Of a stretch of DNA of 60,921 bases, positions 34,196-43,128 are shown in pieces. How positions within the stretch are numbered: position 1 is the first letter of the stretch; each line of letters starts with the position of its first letter. Source of the stretch: Hyphomicrobium_A sp036559705 (GTDB taxonomy: Bacteria; Pseudomonadota; Alphaproteobacteria; Rhizobiales; Hyphomicrobiaceae). The notes below the pieces were generated by a model. That model was not told where the DNA came from, ran no database searches, and saw only the letters and a list, made by a program, of their open reading frames with translations. Both the position numbers and the translations under genes were made by a program. The stretch is from assembly GCA_036559705.1 (NCBI GenBank), contig DATBSP010000066.1, positions 1-60,921 on the forward strand. Direction: 5' to 3'.

Positions 34196-34477
34196 ATGAC
34201 CCCCATCCGCACGGAAACCTTCGAGCCGGAAGATCTCGCGTCGCTAGGATCGATTTTCGATCAGGCTTGGGCTTCAGTTGCCGCCAGCTTTGAGCATGCC
34301 GACGAGGAAACGCGCGCCGCAGCCCGCGCCAGATTAGCTCGCATCTTGCTGCAATTGGCGGCCCGACAAGTCGGACCTGAGAGCCTCAAGCAAGTGGCCA
34401 TCCGCGCCTTTCTCGAGGTTCCGACATCGTTCGCACCTGCCGATGACACGGGCGCTACCGTGAGCACGGCTGAGTAA
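34196..34477 (+). CDS. small helical protein, unknown
   Basis: A 93-residue protein from the ATG at 34196, with GGGAGCAGCACGC before it. It reads MTPIRTETFEPEDLASLGSI, FDQAWASVAASFEHADEETR, ARLARILLQLAARQVGPESL, then KQVAIRAFLEV. It is all-helical and acidic at the N-terminus. Similar short proteins (F-x-P-E-x-L-x-x-L ... A-R-x-x-L-A-R-x-x-L-x-L-A) are common in Hyphomicrobiales as I recall them, with no known function. It converges on the class A PBP gene. Confidence 0.75.
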   Translation: MTPIRTETFEPEDLASLGSIFDQAWASVAASFEHADEETRAAARARLARILLQLAARQVGPESLKQVAIRAFLEVPTSFAPADDTGATVSTAE

Positions 34478-34505
34478 GAGCCAGCACCGCACACCTCAGA
34501 TAGCT

Positions 34506-36950
34506 TCAGTTGGCGGTCAACGTGGCTTGCTTCTTCGCAGCGGTCGCCGATGACGGCGTGGGCTTTGGCTTCGCTGCTGCCGGCGTGCGTTGGCGACCCG
34601 TCACCTCGGCTTCGAGATCGGTGAGGAGTGCATCAAGCAGCGGCACGGCAACCTGCGCGGCGTGCAGGTTGCGCGCCCACGGCTCGCGCGCCGAGCCGGT
34701 GCCGACCACGACGACGTAGGAATATGCCGCGCCGTTGGTGAATTGCAGGCCCCCGGCGATCCATGCGTCGACCGTGGCGTCGACATCCTCGGTCACCTGC
34801 GTCCCGGTCTTCGCGAAGTGCAACTTGACGCCCGCATGCCGGCTGGCGCACCAGCTGGATAGGTCCTTCAGCGTGCCGGTCGGCTTGCCGCCGGCCTCGT
34901 AACACAAGGGCGCCTGCAGCAAGGCGCGCACGAGCCCGCGTCCGGCGGTGCGGATGATCTTGTTCGGTGTAACCTTGCCGGTCGTGTCCGGGGCATGATC
35001 ATCGATGTTGGTGAAGTCATAGCGCTTGATCAGCGTCGGCGCTTGCAGGGGTGTTGCCCCGCGCCCGATGAGGCTCGACAGCACGACACCGGCGAGGTGA
35101 TGCACGCGCCGCGGTGACGCTGCGACCTGGCCGAGGACGACGGCCGTTGACGGCGGCGTGCCGCTGCCGTCAGCGTTGACGGGTGGCATGTTGAAGCCGA
35201 GATCGTCGATGAGTTTCTTGACGCGCGCCTGCCCGACCTGTGCCGTGCGGTGCATCAGTGGGTCGTTGAGCGAGCAGGCGAATGCGACGAGGGCGCGCCG
35301 GCCATGATGCTCGCCGCCCTTGGCGCAGCTCTCGAGCCCTTGTGCCGGCGCCTGCGTGTCGAGGTAGAGTGACTGCGGCGTGTCGCGCAAAGTGTTGGCA
35401 ATGGCGATGGCGGCGATGATCTTGCCGGTTGAAGCGACCATACGGCTTTCGCGCGCTGCGTCGTAGTAGCCGGTGGCCGTCTCGCGCGCGAACGGCGAGC
35501 CGAAATACGCGGCGTTCTCGCCCTGCTCGAAATAGCGGACGATCTCGCCTTGCGCATTGGCGGCAGCGACAATGACGCCGGGGCTGTGCCGATCGTCGGC
35601 GATCTTGGCCGGGTCGAGCGTGTAGCCGGGCTCGATCTTGCCGGCGTGCTTGGCGTCGATCTCGGCGAGACGCTCGCGTGCCTTCTCGCCGAAGGCGAGG
35701 TTGGTCACCGCATCGAACGTCGTCGTTATGCCGCGCACGTATTCGCGCCAGCCGAAACCGTAGCGCTGCTTCATCTCCTCGCGGATGCCGTAGCGGGCGG
35801 CGGGCATGAGGGCGTTGGCGCGGATGACGGGGTTGGCCTGCGCCGGCAGGGCGAGGCTCGGGACATACTTGTCGAGCGCCTCCTGCAGCTTCGGCTTGAT
35901 CTTCGGGTCGGGAGGACCCGCGGCCATGGCGATGAGGTCGAACACCACCTCCTTCTGCATGGCTTCGTCGGGAATGAGCTTCTCGGCGCAGGTGCGCGCC
36001 CGCACCTCGGCGAGGTAGCGCCAGCGGTCGAGCCGCACGGCGTTGAGGCGCTCGCTGCCTTCGAGGAGGATGATCGGCCGGTTGACGGCGGAGGCGAGCA
36101 CGAACTGCTCGGCGATCGACAGGTCGGCCGCCTCCTTGCCGAATACGATGCGGCTCGTCAGTTCGATGCCGTGCAGCGGGGAGCCACCGGTGCGCTGGGC
36201 GAGCCACAGGTGATTAGCGGCCCATTGCTTGAGGGCGAGGTTGTTGCCGCCGGCGGTGAGCTCACGGTAAACGACGGGTGCCAGCCACCATTCGCCGAGC
36301 TTGCGCTTCAGCTTGACGAGCGCTCCTTCGCTGGCATGCGGCGGCGTTTTATAGATTACCCGCACGAACTGCATGGCGAGCGTCGAGCCGCCGACGCCGA
36401 GCACTAGGCGCTTGGCGGCAATCGAGCGGCGTACCGTCGACAGCGGGATCTTCAAGACACCCGGCAGGTCGATGCCGAACGGGTTTAGTACGCCGCCGAG
36501 GTTGCGGTCCTCGTGATAGACGAGGCACTGCCAATAGTGTTCTGGCACCTCGCGCACCGGGATCGACTTGTGGTCGGGATTGGCGACGTAGTCGCCGAGG
36601 TCAATCGCCTCGCTGGTGTAGTTCACGTCACGCAAGCTATCGAGGCGCGGATCGAAGGTGCCGACGAAGTTGCCGCGCGCGTCGTAGATGGCCGTCGCCA
36701 GCCAGCGCTCGGCGTCGTAGTGCAGTTTTTCGCCCAGCGTGTAGTGCCCCACAACGCCGCGGATGGGCGCCAGCACGTAGACGAGCAGCAGCGCGAGTGA
36801 GACGTAGAAAATGGTGGCACTGGCGACGTAGCGCAGCGGGCCAAGCCGCGGGTTGAAAGCAACCCGGTCCAATAGCAGATGCAAAATGCGGAACGGCAGG
36901 AGCGCCAGCAGCTCGAGCGCTCGCAGCAGCACGCGGAATACGACGAGCAT
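34506..36950 (-). CDS. divergent class A penicillin-binding protein
   Basis: An 814-residue membrane protein. After an N-terminal region with helices near 5-30 and 45-65, the glycosyltransferase domain has the catalytic Glu in VYHEDRNLGGVLNPFGIDLP, rather than the usual EDxxFxxHxG, and GGSTLAMQFVRVIY. The transpeptidase keeps SxxK (MVASTGKIIAAIAIAN), SxN (FACSLNDPLM) and KTG (HFAKTGTQV). All catalytic motifs are thus present although spacing and flanking residues differ strongly from PBP1a/1b/1c. It probably polymerises or repairs peptidoglycan. The tail is Pro/Ala/Lys-rich. The start is an ATG at 36950. It stands alone. Confidence 0.83.
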   Translation of the reverse strand: MLVVFRVLLRALELLALLPFRILHLLLDRVAFNPRLGPLRYVASATIFYVSLALLLVYVLAPIRGVVGHYTLGEKLHYDAERWLATAIYDARGNFVGTFDPRLDSLRDVNYTSEAIDLGDYVANPDHKSIPVREVPEHYWQCLVYHEDRNLGGVLNPFGIDLPGVLKIPLSTVRRSIAAKRLVLGVGGSTLAMQFVRVIYKTPPHASEGALVKLKRKLGEWWLAPVVYRELTAGGNNLALKQWAANHLWLAQRTGGSPLHGIELTSRIVFGKEAADLSIAEQFVLASAVNRPIILLEGSERLNAVRLDRWRYLAEVRARTCAEKLIPDEAMQKEVVFDLIAMAAGPPDPKIKPKLQEALDKYVPSLALPAQANPVIRANALMPAARYGIREEMKQRYGFGWREYVRGITTTFDAVTNLAFGEKARERLAEIDAKHAGKIEPGYTLDPAKIADDRHSPGVIVAAANAQGEIVRYFEQGENAAYFGSPFARETATGYYDAARESRMVASTGKIIAAIAIANTLRDTPQSLYLDTQAPAQGLESCAKGGEHHGRRALVAFACSLNDPLMHRTAQVGQARVKKLIDDLGFNMPPVNADGSGTPPSTAVVLGQVAASPRRVHHLAGVVLSSLIGRGATPLQAPTLIKRYDFTNIDDHAPDTTGKVTPNKIIRTAGRGLVRALLQAPLCYEAGGKPTGTLKDLSSWCASRHAGVKLHFAKTGTQVTEDVDATVDAWIAGGLQFTNGAAYSYVVVVGTGSAREPWARNLHAAQVAVPLLDALLTDLEAEVTGRQRTPAAAKPKPTPSSATAAKKQATLTAN

Positions 36951-37071
36951 ACCGGCCGCTCGAACTGGGGTGAGCGCGGACGCGCCCGAAGCCCCAGAGA
37001 GCTAGCTGGTATTTATGGCGATATTGGCCCCGTCGGTGGGCGCGCTGCCTAGGCGCGCTCCCCAACGCTCG

Positions 37072-37164
37072 TCAGAACGTGTGCAACAGTACGAACAAGC
37101 CAACGCCCACGGCCGGTCCTAACACTGTCGCCACGACAAGCATCATGAATGACTTCGCAACCAT
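37072..37164 (-). CDS. 30-residue single-helix membrane protein (candidate)
   Basis: The ATG at 37164 opens a 30-codon frame beginning MVAKSFMMLVVATVLGPAVG and ending VGLFVLLHTF. It has a basic N-terminus then one uninterrupted membrane helix, and the purine run GGAGTGCGGGG lies 7-17 bases before the ATG. That composition is not expected by chance in noncoding GC-rich DNA. It is a candidate small membrane protein downstream of the double-ATPase gene on the same strand, 338 bases away. Coding status unproven. Confidence 0.5.
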   Translation of the reverse strand: MVAKSFMMLVVATVLGPAVGVGLFVLLHTF

Positions 37165-37502
37165 AACACTACCCCGCACTCCACGCCGTCGGAACGCGAC
37201 GACGCCAAATCAAAACAGCCGCAATGTCGCCGGAGACCCCCTAAAAATTTCCGGTGACTTCTAGAATTTACATCAGGAAAAAGTTGTTGACACGCCCTGT
37301 TTGCGGGGGAAGGCGCGTTCAGTTTCGCAAGTGCGAAGCATTGGGCCGTTGCTGCTGCATGGGTATGAGCCGCGCAGGGATCGAAAAATGAATTCTGCAA
37401 ATGCCTTACATGAAACTCTAGTGGAGTTTGGATGAACTCCAGCGCGCGCTCAGGGCCCGTTTCTCTTGCCGAAGCAACCTGTGGACGCGTGGCGCAAGCG
37501 CA
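37165..37502. other. 338-base intergenic region
   Basis: Lies between the stop of the double ATPase gene and the small membrane protein, both on the minus strand. It contains TTCGCAAGTGCGAA (37324-37337), an inverted repeat with 5-bp arms, and TTGTTGACA near 37277. No convincing gene was found; short frames lack ribosome sites. Confidence 0.5.
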
Positions 37503-40500
37503 TCAGCCGCGCTTGACAATGCCGGTCGCGAGCGCCCGCGAAGGAGGATCGAAAAGACGCAATTGGCGCTCGTCCTGACCCTTCGTTTCGCGTGCCAATT
37601 GCTCAATGCGATCGAATGGCACCTGCTCGGCCTCGATCAGTGAGCGTTGCGCCTTCATGGGGCGCACGAGGCCCTCCTGCACGAGGTGGAATTCGCCCAC
37701 CGTCTGGCCGGGAAGGACAGTCGCCGGCTCGAGCCCGGACTCGCTCTGGAACGCCGCCTTCAGCTTGCGCAGGGCGGTGTCCTCGCGGACGCGGCCGATG
37801 AACCAGCTCGTGATCTGATCGCGGCTCTTATAGTCGAGGTCGCCCGGCGACTGCGTTGCCAGCATCATGCCGAGGCCGGCAGAGCGGGCGCGCTTCAAGA
37901 GGCTCTGCAGCGGCTCGGCCGTGGCCGGCTTGGCGTTGGCCGGGATGTAAAGATCGGCCTCGTCGAACATGACGACGGCCTGCAGCTCGTCGTTGGGATT
38001 GCGCTGGCAGAAGCGCAGAGCCTCCGACAGGAACTGCGACACCCAGAAGAGGATGTTTTCGTTGTCGCCGAGGAAACCCGTGTAAATGATGGACAGGCGC
38101 GTGCGGCCCTCGCGGGCGTGGGCGCCGAGGCCGAGCAGCGATTCCATGCTCAGCGATTCACCGCCCGCCTCAAATAGCGAGGAGTTGCGGTGGCGGAGGC
38201 TGTCGAGCTGGGCGACGAGATCGCGCCGGATCTTGCCGGAAGGGTCCATGCGCTGGGTGAGATCCGACAGCTCCGGATCTTCGTCCTCCAAGAGGTGGAT
38301 GAGATCGGTCAGCGTCACCTCGCGGCTATGCCGCGAGCCGAGGATGCGCAGGGCAACCGACAGCGTGCCGGATTGCTTCTGATGCGTCGCCGAGTTCTTC
38401 AAGTGCAGCATCTCGCCGAGCGCGGCGGAGGAAAGGTTGGCCAACAGCTGCTGTTCGTGCTCGGGCAACTCGTTGATACCGTTCGGCAGCAGCGTGATGG
38501 AGATCGGGCGCCCCGAGGAGCGTCCCGGCGTGAACACGGCGACGTCGATCGCATCGGCCAGCTTCTCGCGCTCGCCGCGGCGCTCGGAGAACTCCTCGTC
38601 GATTTCCCGCCACACATCCGGATTGGCGTAGCTGCACAGGTCGCCCTTGCGATCGATGAGCACAGCGGGAATGCCGCGCAGCAACAGCTGCTCGATGATG
38701 GTCAGCGCGAGCGTGGTCTTGCCGGAGCCGGAGCCGCCGAGCACAGCCGCGTGGCGCTTCAGAACGTTCTTGTTGAGCGTGATCGATTTGGCGCCCGGTC
38801 GCAGCTCACGTCCGGCAACGATGCTCGAGCCGCCGCCGTTCTCGTCGAGTATCACCGACAGGGGAAGCTCCTCGTCGTCGCCGATCGTCGGCTCGGCGGA
38901 CTCCACCGGGGACACTTCGTTAAGGGCCTTCACAAGGCTGCGTCCGTTCGCCCTCGTCCCGTTGGCCGCCGCTTCGGCTTCCACCGCCGCCGACTTCGGC
39001 AGCGCGCGGCCGAGCAAATCGAGGCGCAGTAGCTGGATGATAGCGGGCAGGTTGGACAGCAGCTTGGCGCTACCGAGCCATCCGGCAAAGCCCGGATCCT
39101 GCCGATGGTGCGTGTGGAACTCGCGCACCATCATCATGCGCTCCCACTCGGGAATCGGCACGAGAATCTGGCGCCCGCCGGCATCGCGGAACTTGCGGAA
39201 CGCCTGCGCCGTATGGTTCTTGCGGTTGGGCGGGAAGTCGGATGCGCGCACCATGAAGCACTGCTTGGCGCTCATGTTGGGTAGCACGCGGTCCAACTGG
39301 CGCTTGAGGCCGCCGCCCTGCGTCGGCTTGTTGCAAATGAAGACGCGGCCGTCGGTGGTGAGCCCGCCCTTGTGCTTCAGCGTAAAGTCGATTGCGGAGA
39401 GATCGTCGGCAAGCTCGAGGCGCTCGATGTTGAGCAGTATGGTGCCTGCCCACTCTTCCTTAGCGAGGCCGAGTGCGCCAGCGAGGACGTCGAGCAGCTC
39501 GCGCTCGTCGGAGGGGATTTCCGCTTCCGAGGCGTTCTGGAAGCGCTCCCAGGCATCGCGGTAGTCCGCCGGCGCAGACGGCATGGTGTCGCCGTCGCCG
39601 GCAAAGCCGAGGCCGAGGGCCGCGGCCAGTCGCGAGATGAAACCGCTCTTTTCGGTTTCGATACCCTCGTCCGGCTCCTCGGCGTCGGGCGCCGTCTTGG
39701 TGCGCAGGCGATTGTGTGCGTGCTCGAGCAGGCGCCGCGTCGATAGTCCGGCGAACTCCTCGTAGAACTGCGGGCCGAAGTAGGCGGACGGATCGGAGTA
39801 GCCGGACTTGCTGTCGCCAGTCGCGGCAAGATGCGCGAGCCGCTTGGCGATGATCAGCCTGGCTTCCTCCGGCGTGCGACTTTCCAGGAGCGCAACGGGG
39901 CCGGCCTTCTCGATGCGATCGATGTAGGACTGCGCCAGCACGCCGCGCACCTGGCCGTAGAAGTCTTCCAGGCACGAGATGATGAGGATGGCGTTGGGCA
40001 CGCGGTTGGCGATCTGGATGAGGTCGCGCACCGCACGCTGGAAGCGCTCCTCAGCGTCGGAGAAGAAGCGTAAATCCTCGACCTGATCGACGCAGAAGAC
40101 CAGCGCGGCGCGGTCGACGGTCCACATTAGCGCGCCAAGCGCGGCGATGATCTCGAAGGCGCGGTCCTCGCCGCCGTTGGGGTCGAGCGCGGCGACGGCC
40201 TGATGCGCTAGCTCGGTGAGCGGACGGCCGTGCAGGTATTGGCGGATGCGCTGGTCGATGCGCGGATCGCGGCGCTCCAGGTACAGCATGGCGCGAACGA
40301 CGTTGATGTCGAGATCCTGCGCCGCGTACTTGCGGCTCGAGACGATGTCGTCGGCGATCTTGAGGACGAGCTTGGCGAGCTTGCCCTCATCGAGGCTCGC
40401 TTCGCGCAGGTTCTGCAGATCCTTGGCGTCGACGGCCGCATCGGCGACGAGGCGGCCCGTGAGGCGCGTCAGAGCGCTCTCGCCGGATGCGTCCGGGTCG

Positions 40501-40874
40501 TACGTCTTCTCGAGCGAATGCACGAGGCGACGCAGGTAATAGTCAGCATAGTTGGCAACGTCCGGCGTCATTTGCGCATAGCCGAAATACGCCGTGCCGT
40601 TGCGGTGCGCGCTGGTGCGCAGTGCGCGTAACAGGTGCGTCTTGCCGGCGCCCGACTGGCCGTGGAACAGCAGGATGCGGTCCTGCGTGCCGGGGCCTTT
40701 GCCGGCGGTGATGCCGGCCAGCAAATCGCCGAACTTGCGCCGTGCCTTGGCGTGCACTTCCACGACGTCGACGGGATCGGCCCGCCAAATGTCGTCCTCC
40801 CAGGTGATCGATTGCTCGAACGCCGAGAACAGCCGGTCAGGCGCGGGTTGCGGGGGAGCTTCTTTAAGCTGCAT
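37503..40874 (-). CDS. double ATPase: N-terminal AAA-type plus C-terminal HerA/FtsK-type domain
   Basis: An 1123-residue soluble protein. The first ATPase has Walker A LLFHGQSGAGKTHLL (GQSGAGKT at 72-79), Walker B ALVFCVDQVEDL at 257-268 and a sensor-like NAILIISCLEDFYGQ at 294-308, in the manner of AAA/STAND or ORC-type ATPases. The second has Walker A AAVLGGSGSGKTTLALTIIE near 710, VLIDRKGDL, Walker B AVVMFDEADLYIPA near 970 and MLATQSPGDLDYKSRDQI, the arrangement of HerA/DUF87 motor ATPases, followed by a conserved TSWFIGRV block. About 350 residues of mixed fold link them. The upstream gene ends 21 bases before it. I know no named system with this pair. Confidence 0.85.
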   Translation of the reverse strand: MQLKEAPPQPAPDRLFSAFEQSITWEDDIWRADPVDVVEVHAKARRKFGDLLAGITAGKGPGTQDRILLFHGQSGAGKTHLLRALRTSAHRNGTAYFGYAQMTPDVANYADYYLRRLVHSLEKTYDPDASGESALTRLTGRLVADAAVDAKDLQNLREASLDEGKLAKLVLKIADDIVSSRKYAAQDLDINVVRAMLYLERRDPRIDQRIRQYLHGRPLTELAHQAVAALDPNGGEDRAFEIIAALGALMWTVDRAALVFCVDQVEDLRFFSDAEERFQRAVRDLIQIANRVPNAILIISCLEDFYGQVRGVLAQSYIDRIEKAGPVALLESRTPEEARLIIAKRLAHLAATGDSKSGYSDPSAYFGPQFYEEFAGLSTRRLLEHAHNRLRTKTAPDAEEPDEGIETEKSGFISRLAAALGLGFAGDGDTMPSAPADYRDAWERFQNASEAEIPSDERELLDVLAGALGLAKEEWAGTILLNIERLELADDLSAIDFTLKHKGGLTTDGRVFICNKPTQGGGLKRQLDRVLPNMSAKQCFMVRASDFPPNRKNHTAQAFRKFRDAGGRQILVPIPEWERMMMVREFHTHHRQDPGFAGWLGSAKLLSNLPAIIQLLRLDLLGRALPKSAAVEAEAAANGTRANGRSLVKALNEVSPVESAEPTIGDDEELPLSVILDENGGGSSIVAGRELRPGAKSITLNKNVLKRHAAVLGGSGSGKTTLALTIIEQLLLRGIPAVLIDRKGDLCSYANPDVWREIDEEFSERRGEREKLADAIDVAVFTPGRSSGRPISITLLPNGINELPEHEQQLLANLSSAALGEMLHLKNSATHQKQSGTLSVALRILGSRHSREVTLTDLIHLLEDEDPELSDLTQRMDPSGKIRRDLVAQLDSLRHRNSSLFEAGGESLSMESLLGLGAHAREGRTRLSIIYTGFLGDNENILFWVSQFLSEALRFCQRNPNDELQAVVMFDEADLYIPANAKPATAEPLQSLLKRARSAGLGMMLATQSPGDLDYKSRDQITSWFIGRVREDTALRKLKAAFQSESGLEPATVLPGQTVGEFHLVQEGLVRPMKAQRSLIEAEQVPFDRIEQLARETKGQDERQLRLFDPPSRALATGIVKRG

Positions 40875-40895
40875 TAGTCGACGGCCCTCGACGTC

Positions 40896-42029
40896 TCAGT
40901 CTTCGACGCGCACGTAGTGCCAGACGGTGTTCTTGTAGAGGATCGCGGAATCCTCAAACTCTTTGATGTTTTGTTTGTTCTTGAGATCGGCGCCGGAGAG
41001 CACCAGCTGACCCGCCCGGTGAGCGCCGGCCAGCATGTCCTTGAAGTCGATCTCGGAAAGTCCCCACTCGGGGTGCGAACTGCGAATCGCGTCCCACACC
41101 CGAGAGATAAACGCCTTGCGTGCCCCTGGCCAGCCCTCGGCGCGGGTGCGTGCCGCGTTCAGCACACCGGCGGAAAATTGCGCCAGTCCAGGGCGCTGCG
41201 GCGTCTCTTCCGGTTGTGGTGTGAGGATCTTCGGCGCTGGCGGTTCCGATTCGCGCACCGCCCGCAAGGCTGGCTTGGTGTTGGATGGTGGAGTGTTTGG
41301 CGCCTCGGAGCTTGCAAGCTTGCGCAGCACGGATAAACGCTGCGTGTCGGGGTCGAAGCGCGCAGCGCCGGCCTGATCGGCGCACAGCGCACTGATGAGG
41401 CGCGTGTCGGTCGGCAGCTCGCGGGGCTTCTGCAACAATTGCCCGGCCAGCACGCGCCCCGCTTTGGCCGACAGCGCCGAGCCGTTGCCCAGGCCTTCCT
41501 TCACGTTGTCGCCGAAGGCGCGCTCGAGCGCGACAAGCGCCAGCGCCGCGCGCAGCTTCGATGGCGACAGCGCCTGGCGCATGGAGAGGCCGAAGGCGTG
41601 CTGCACGACCAGCGCGCTCAAGCCGTCGGGCCGCGCAAGCGCCATACGCAGCGCGGGTTTGCTAGCGTCGACGCCGAGCGCTTTGGCTACCAGCCGAACG
41701 TCGCGTTGGTCGCTCCAAGTACGTGCGTGGGCTTCTTTTTCCCCGAAGTAGCCGGAAACGACCGCCTCTCCCTGCTCGGTGAGGCGGAGGCGCCCGCGTG
41801 CACCGCGAATCTTTGCGGACATCATCAAGCGCGCGAGTGCCGTGTCGGCCGCCGTCTTCCATTGGGTGGTTGAGAGCTTCGGCGCCAGCAAGGGACCGAG
41901 ATCGCGCACGAGCTGCGCGCGCGTCGTTCCGCCCGAGCAGGCGATGCGCGCCAAGATGAGTTCATCTATGACGGACGGCGCTACCCCGCCGGCGGGCAGC
42001 GCCTGCGCATATTTGCTCAGGGCCGACAT
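40896..42029 (-). CDS. partner of the double ATPase; probable winged-helix DNA-binding protein
   Basis: A 377-residue protein from the ATG at 42029, preceded by AGGAGACGCGTTGC. The N-terminus (VIDELILARIACSGGTTRAQ, then TALARLMMSAKIRGARGRLR, LTEQGEAVVSGYF) looks like a winged helix: three helices and a wing ending in LTEQG. The middle is Ala/Leu-rich and helical, then a Pro/Glu linker (220-275). The C-terminal domain reads WPGARKAFISRVWDAIRSSH, LSEIDFKDMLAGAHRAGQLV, and finishes ILYKNTVWHYVRVED. It is followed at 21 bases by the double ATPase gene, so the two form one unit. Family not recognised. Confidence 0.8.
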   Translation of the reverse strand: MSALSKYAQALPAGGVAPSVIDELILARIACSGGTTRAQLVRDLGPLLAPKLSTTQWKTAADTALARLMMSAKIRGARGRLRLTEQGEAVVSGYFGEKEAHARTWSDQRDVRLVAKALGVDASKPALRMALARPDGLSALVVQHAFGLSMRQALSPSKLRAALALVALERAFGDNVKEGLGNGSALSAKAGRVLAGQLLQKPRELPTDTRLISALCADQAGAARFDPDTQRLSVLRKLASSEAPNTPPSNTKPALRAVRESEPPAPKILTPQPEETPQRPGLAQFSAGVLNAARTRAEGWPGARKAFISRVWDAIRSSHPEWGLSEIDFKDMLAGAHRAGQLVLSGADLKNKQNIKEFEDSAILYKNTVWHYVRVED

Positions 42030-42413
42030 GCAACGCGTCTCCTCATGCCGTTGGCATTGCCGTACGCGCGAATCAGCGGCTGCTCGTGGCGAATTGTGTG
42101 TGAGTTCAGCGTGGCTTCAAGAGGGCGTAACAATTGCGCGGGGGACAGTTGCATGGGCGCCCGACGCCTTTTGCGCGTTCCGCCCGTCTTTCGCCTCACA
42201 GGGGTCAAATTGGCGACACCATAATGAAGCGTGATCGGTTAAGGCGCTATGCCGAGATGTAACCAGGGGAAAGACCCACGAAATGAGGATGAGCAGCGCG
42301 CAGCAGCCCGCTTCAGGACGTGCGGTTACAACTCCTTAGCTTTAACGGCGAGTTAACGGGTTTACGCGATGATCAATCGTTGTACCGCAATCTTCCACGC
42401 GGGAGTGGCTCGT
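42030..42413. other. 384-base divergent intergenic region
   Basis: Lies between the divergent starts of the ATPase-partner gene (minus) and the CAP-domain lipoprotein gene (plus), so it should contain both promoters. The part near 42330-42370 is richer in A/T (CTTTAACGGCGAGTTAACGG). No gene or strong hairpin was seen. The lipoprotein frame is open from 42369, so its true start could lie 45 bases earlier than annotated. Confidence 0.5.
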
Positions 42414-43091
42414 ATGTATCGCGTCGCGCTATGCGCGGGTGCTGCGGTGGCGTTGGGTGCCTGCAGCCTCGGTTCCGGAACGATCTCGTCCGGCTATAAC
42501 GAACCCGACACCACAGCCTCGATTACGCAAGCTCCGCGCATGGAGAGCGTCGCGCTCGGCGGCGAGCCCTCGGCGCCCCGCGAAAAGGCGCCTGCCGTTG
42601 CCGGCCAGCAGTATGCCAAGCTCGACGATCAGGCGCCGAGCGGTTCGTATGAGAAGGCCCCGGCCGGCGCGCTCTCTGATCGCGACTATTCGCACACCGC
42701 GCTCGATCCCGAGAAGGCGCGCGACCTCATCAATCAGTATCGCCGCGACAAGGGCCTGAAGCCGCTCAAGCTCAATGCCGAGCTGACCGAGGCGGCCAAG
42801 GCGCACTCGCGCGATCTCGCCAAGTGGGACCGCATCTCACATTACGGCTCCGATGGCTCCAATCCATGGGACCGCGTAAAGCGCACTGGCTTCAAGGCGC
42901 GCCTTGCGGCCGAGAACGTCGGCACCGGACAAGTCGACTTCCAGGAAGTGATGCGCGGCTGGAAAGAAAGCCCCGGCCACAACAAGAACCTGCTGCTGAG
43001 CGACGCCACGCACATGGGCATCGGCCTGGTGCAGGATCCGCGCACCGAGTTCAAATCCTTCTGGACGCTGGTGATCGGCTCGCCGATGTAA
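42414..43091 (+). CDS. CAP-domain (SCP/PR-1-like) lipoprotein
   Basis: A 225-residue protein from the ATG at 42414 (MYRVALCAGAAVALGACSLG), preceded by GGGAGTGGCTCGT. The lipobox LGAC predicts lipidation of Cys17. After a Pro/Ala-rich linker the CAP domain follows: ALDPEKARDLINQYRRDKGL, AELTEAAKAHSRDLAKWDRI, SHYGSDGSNPWDRVKRTGF, RLAAENVGTG, GWKESPGHNKNLLLSDATHM, GIGLV. The conserved His residues of the CAP cavity (AHSRD, SHYGSDG, GHNKNLL) are present. Function of bacterial CAP lipoproteins is poorly known. An alternative start at 42369 gives a long N-terminus. A terminator-like hairpin follows the stop. Confidence 0.87.
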   Translation: MYRVALCAGAAVALGACSLGSGTISSGYNEPDTTASITQAPRMESVALGGEPSAPREKAPAVAGQQYAKLDDQAPSGSYEKAPAGALSDRDYSHTALDPEKARDLINQYRRDKGLKPLKLNAELTEAAKAHSRDLAKWDRISHYGSDGSNPWDRVKRTGFKARLAAENVGTGQVDFQEVMRGWKESPGHNKNLLLSDATHMGIGLVQDPRTEFKSFWTLVIGSPM

Positions 43092-43099
43092 CCGCCACG

Positions 43100-43119
43100 G
43101 CGGGGCGGCTCAGCCCCGC
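43100..43119. terminator. hairpin between converging genes
   Basis: GCGGGGC (43100-43106) and GCCCCGC (43113-43119) form a 7-bp perfect stem around GGCTCA, eight bases after the CAP gene stop. The following TACTAGCGTTTAAAC is moderately T-rich. Likely ends the CAP transcript and may also serve the converging pseudogene. Confidence 0.55.
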
Positions 43120-43128
43120 TACTAGCGT

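Noticed and set aside
37079..37264. 61-residue plus-strand frame (MCNSTNKPTPTAG)
   Set aside because: Low-complexity Thr/Asn/Arg content and it is antisense to the better 30-residue membrane-protein candidate.
37388..37435. 15-codon frame starting MNSANALHET as a leader peptide
   Set aside because: No ribosome site, no attenuator after it, and it points away from the neighbouring minus-strand genes.
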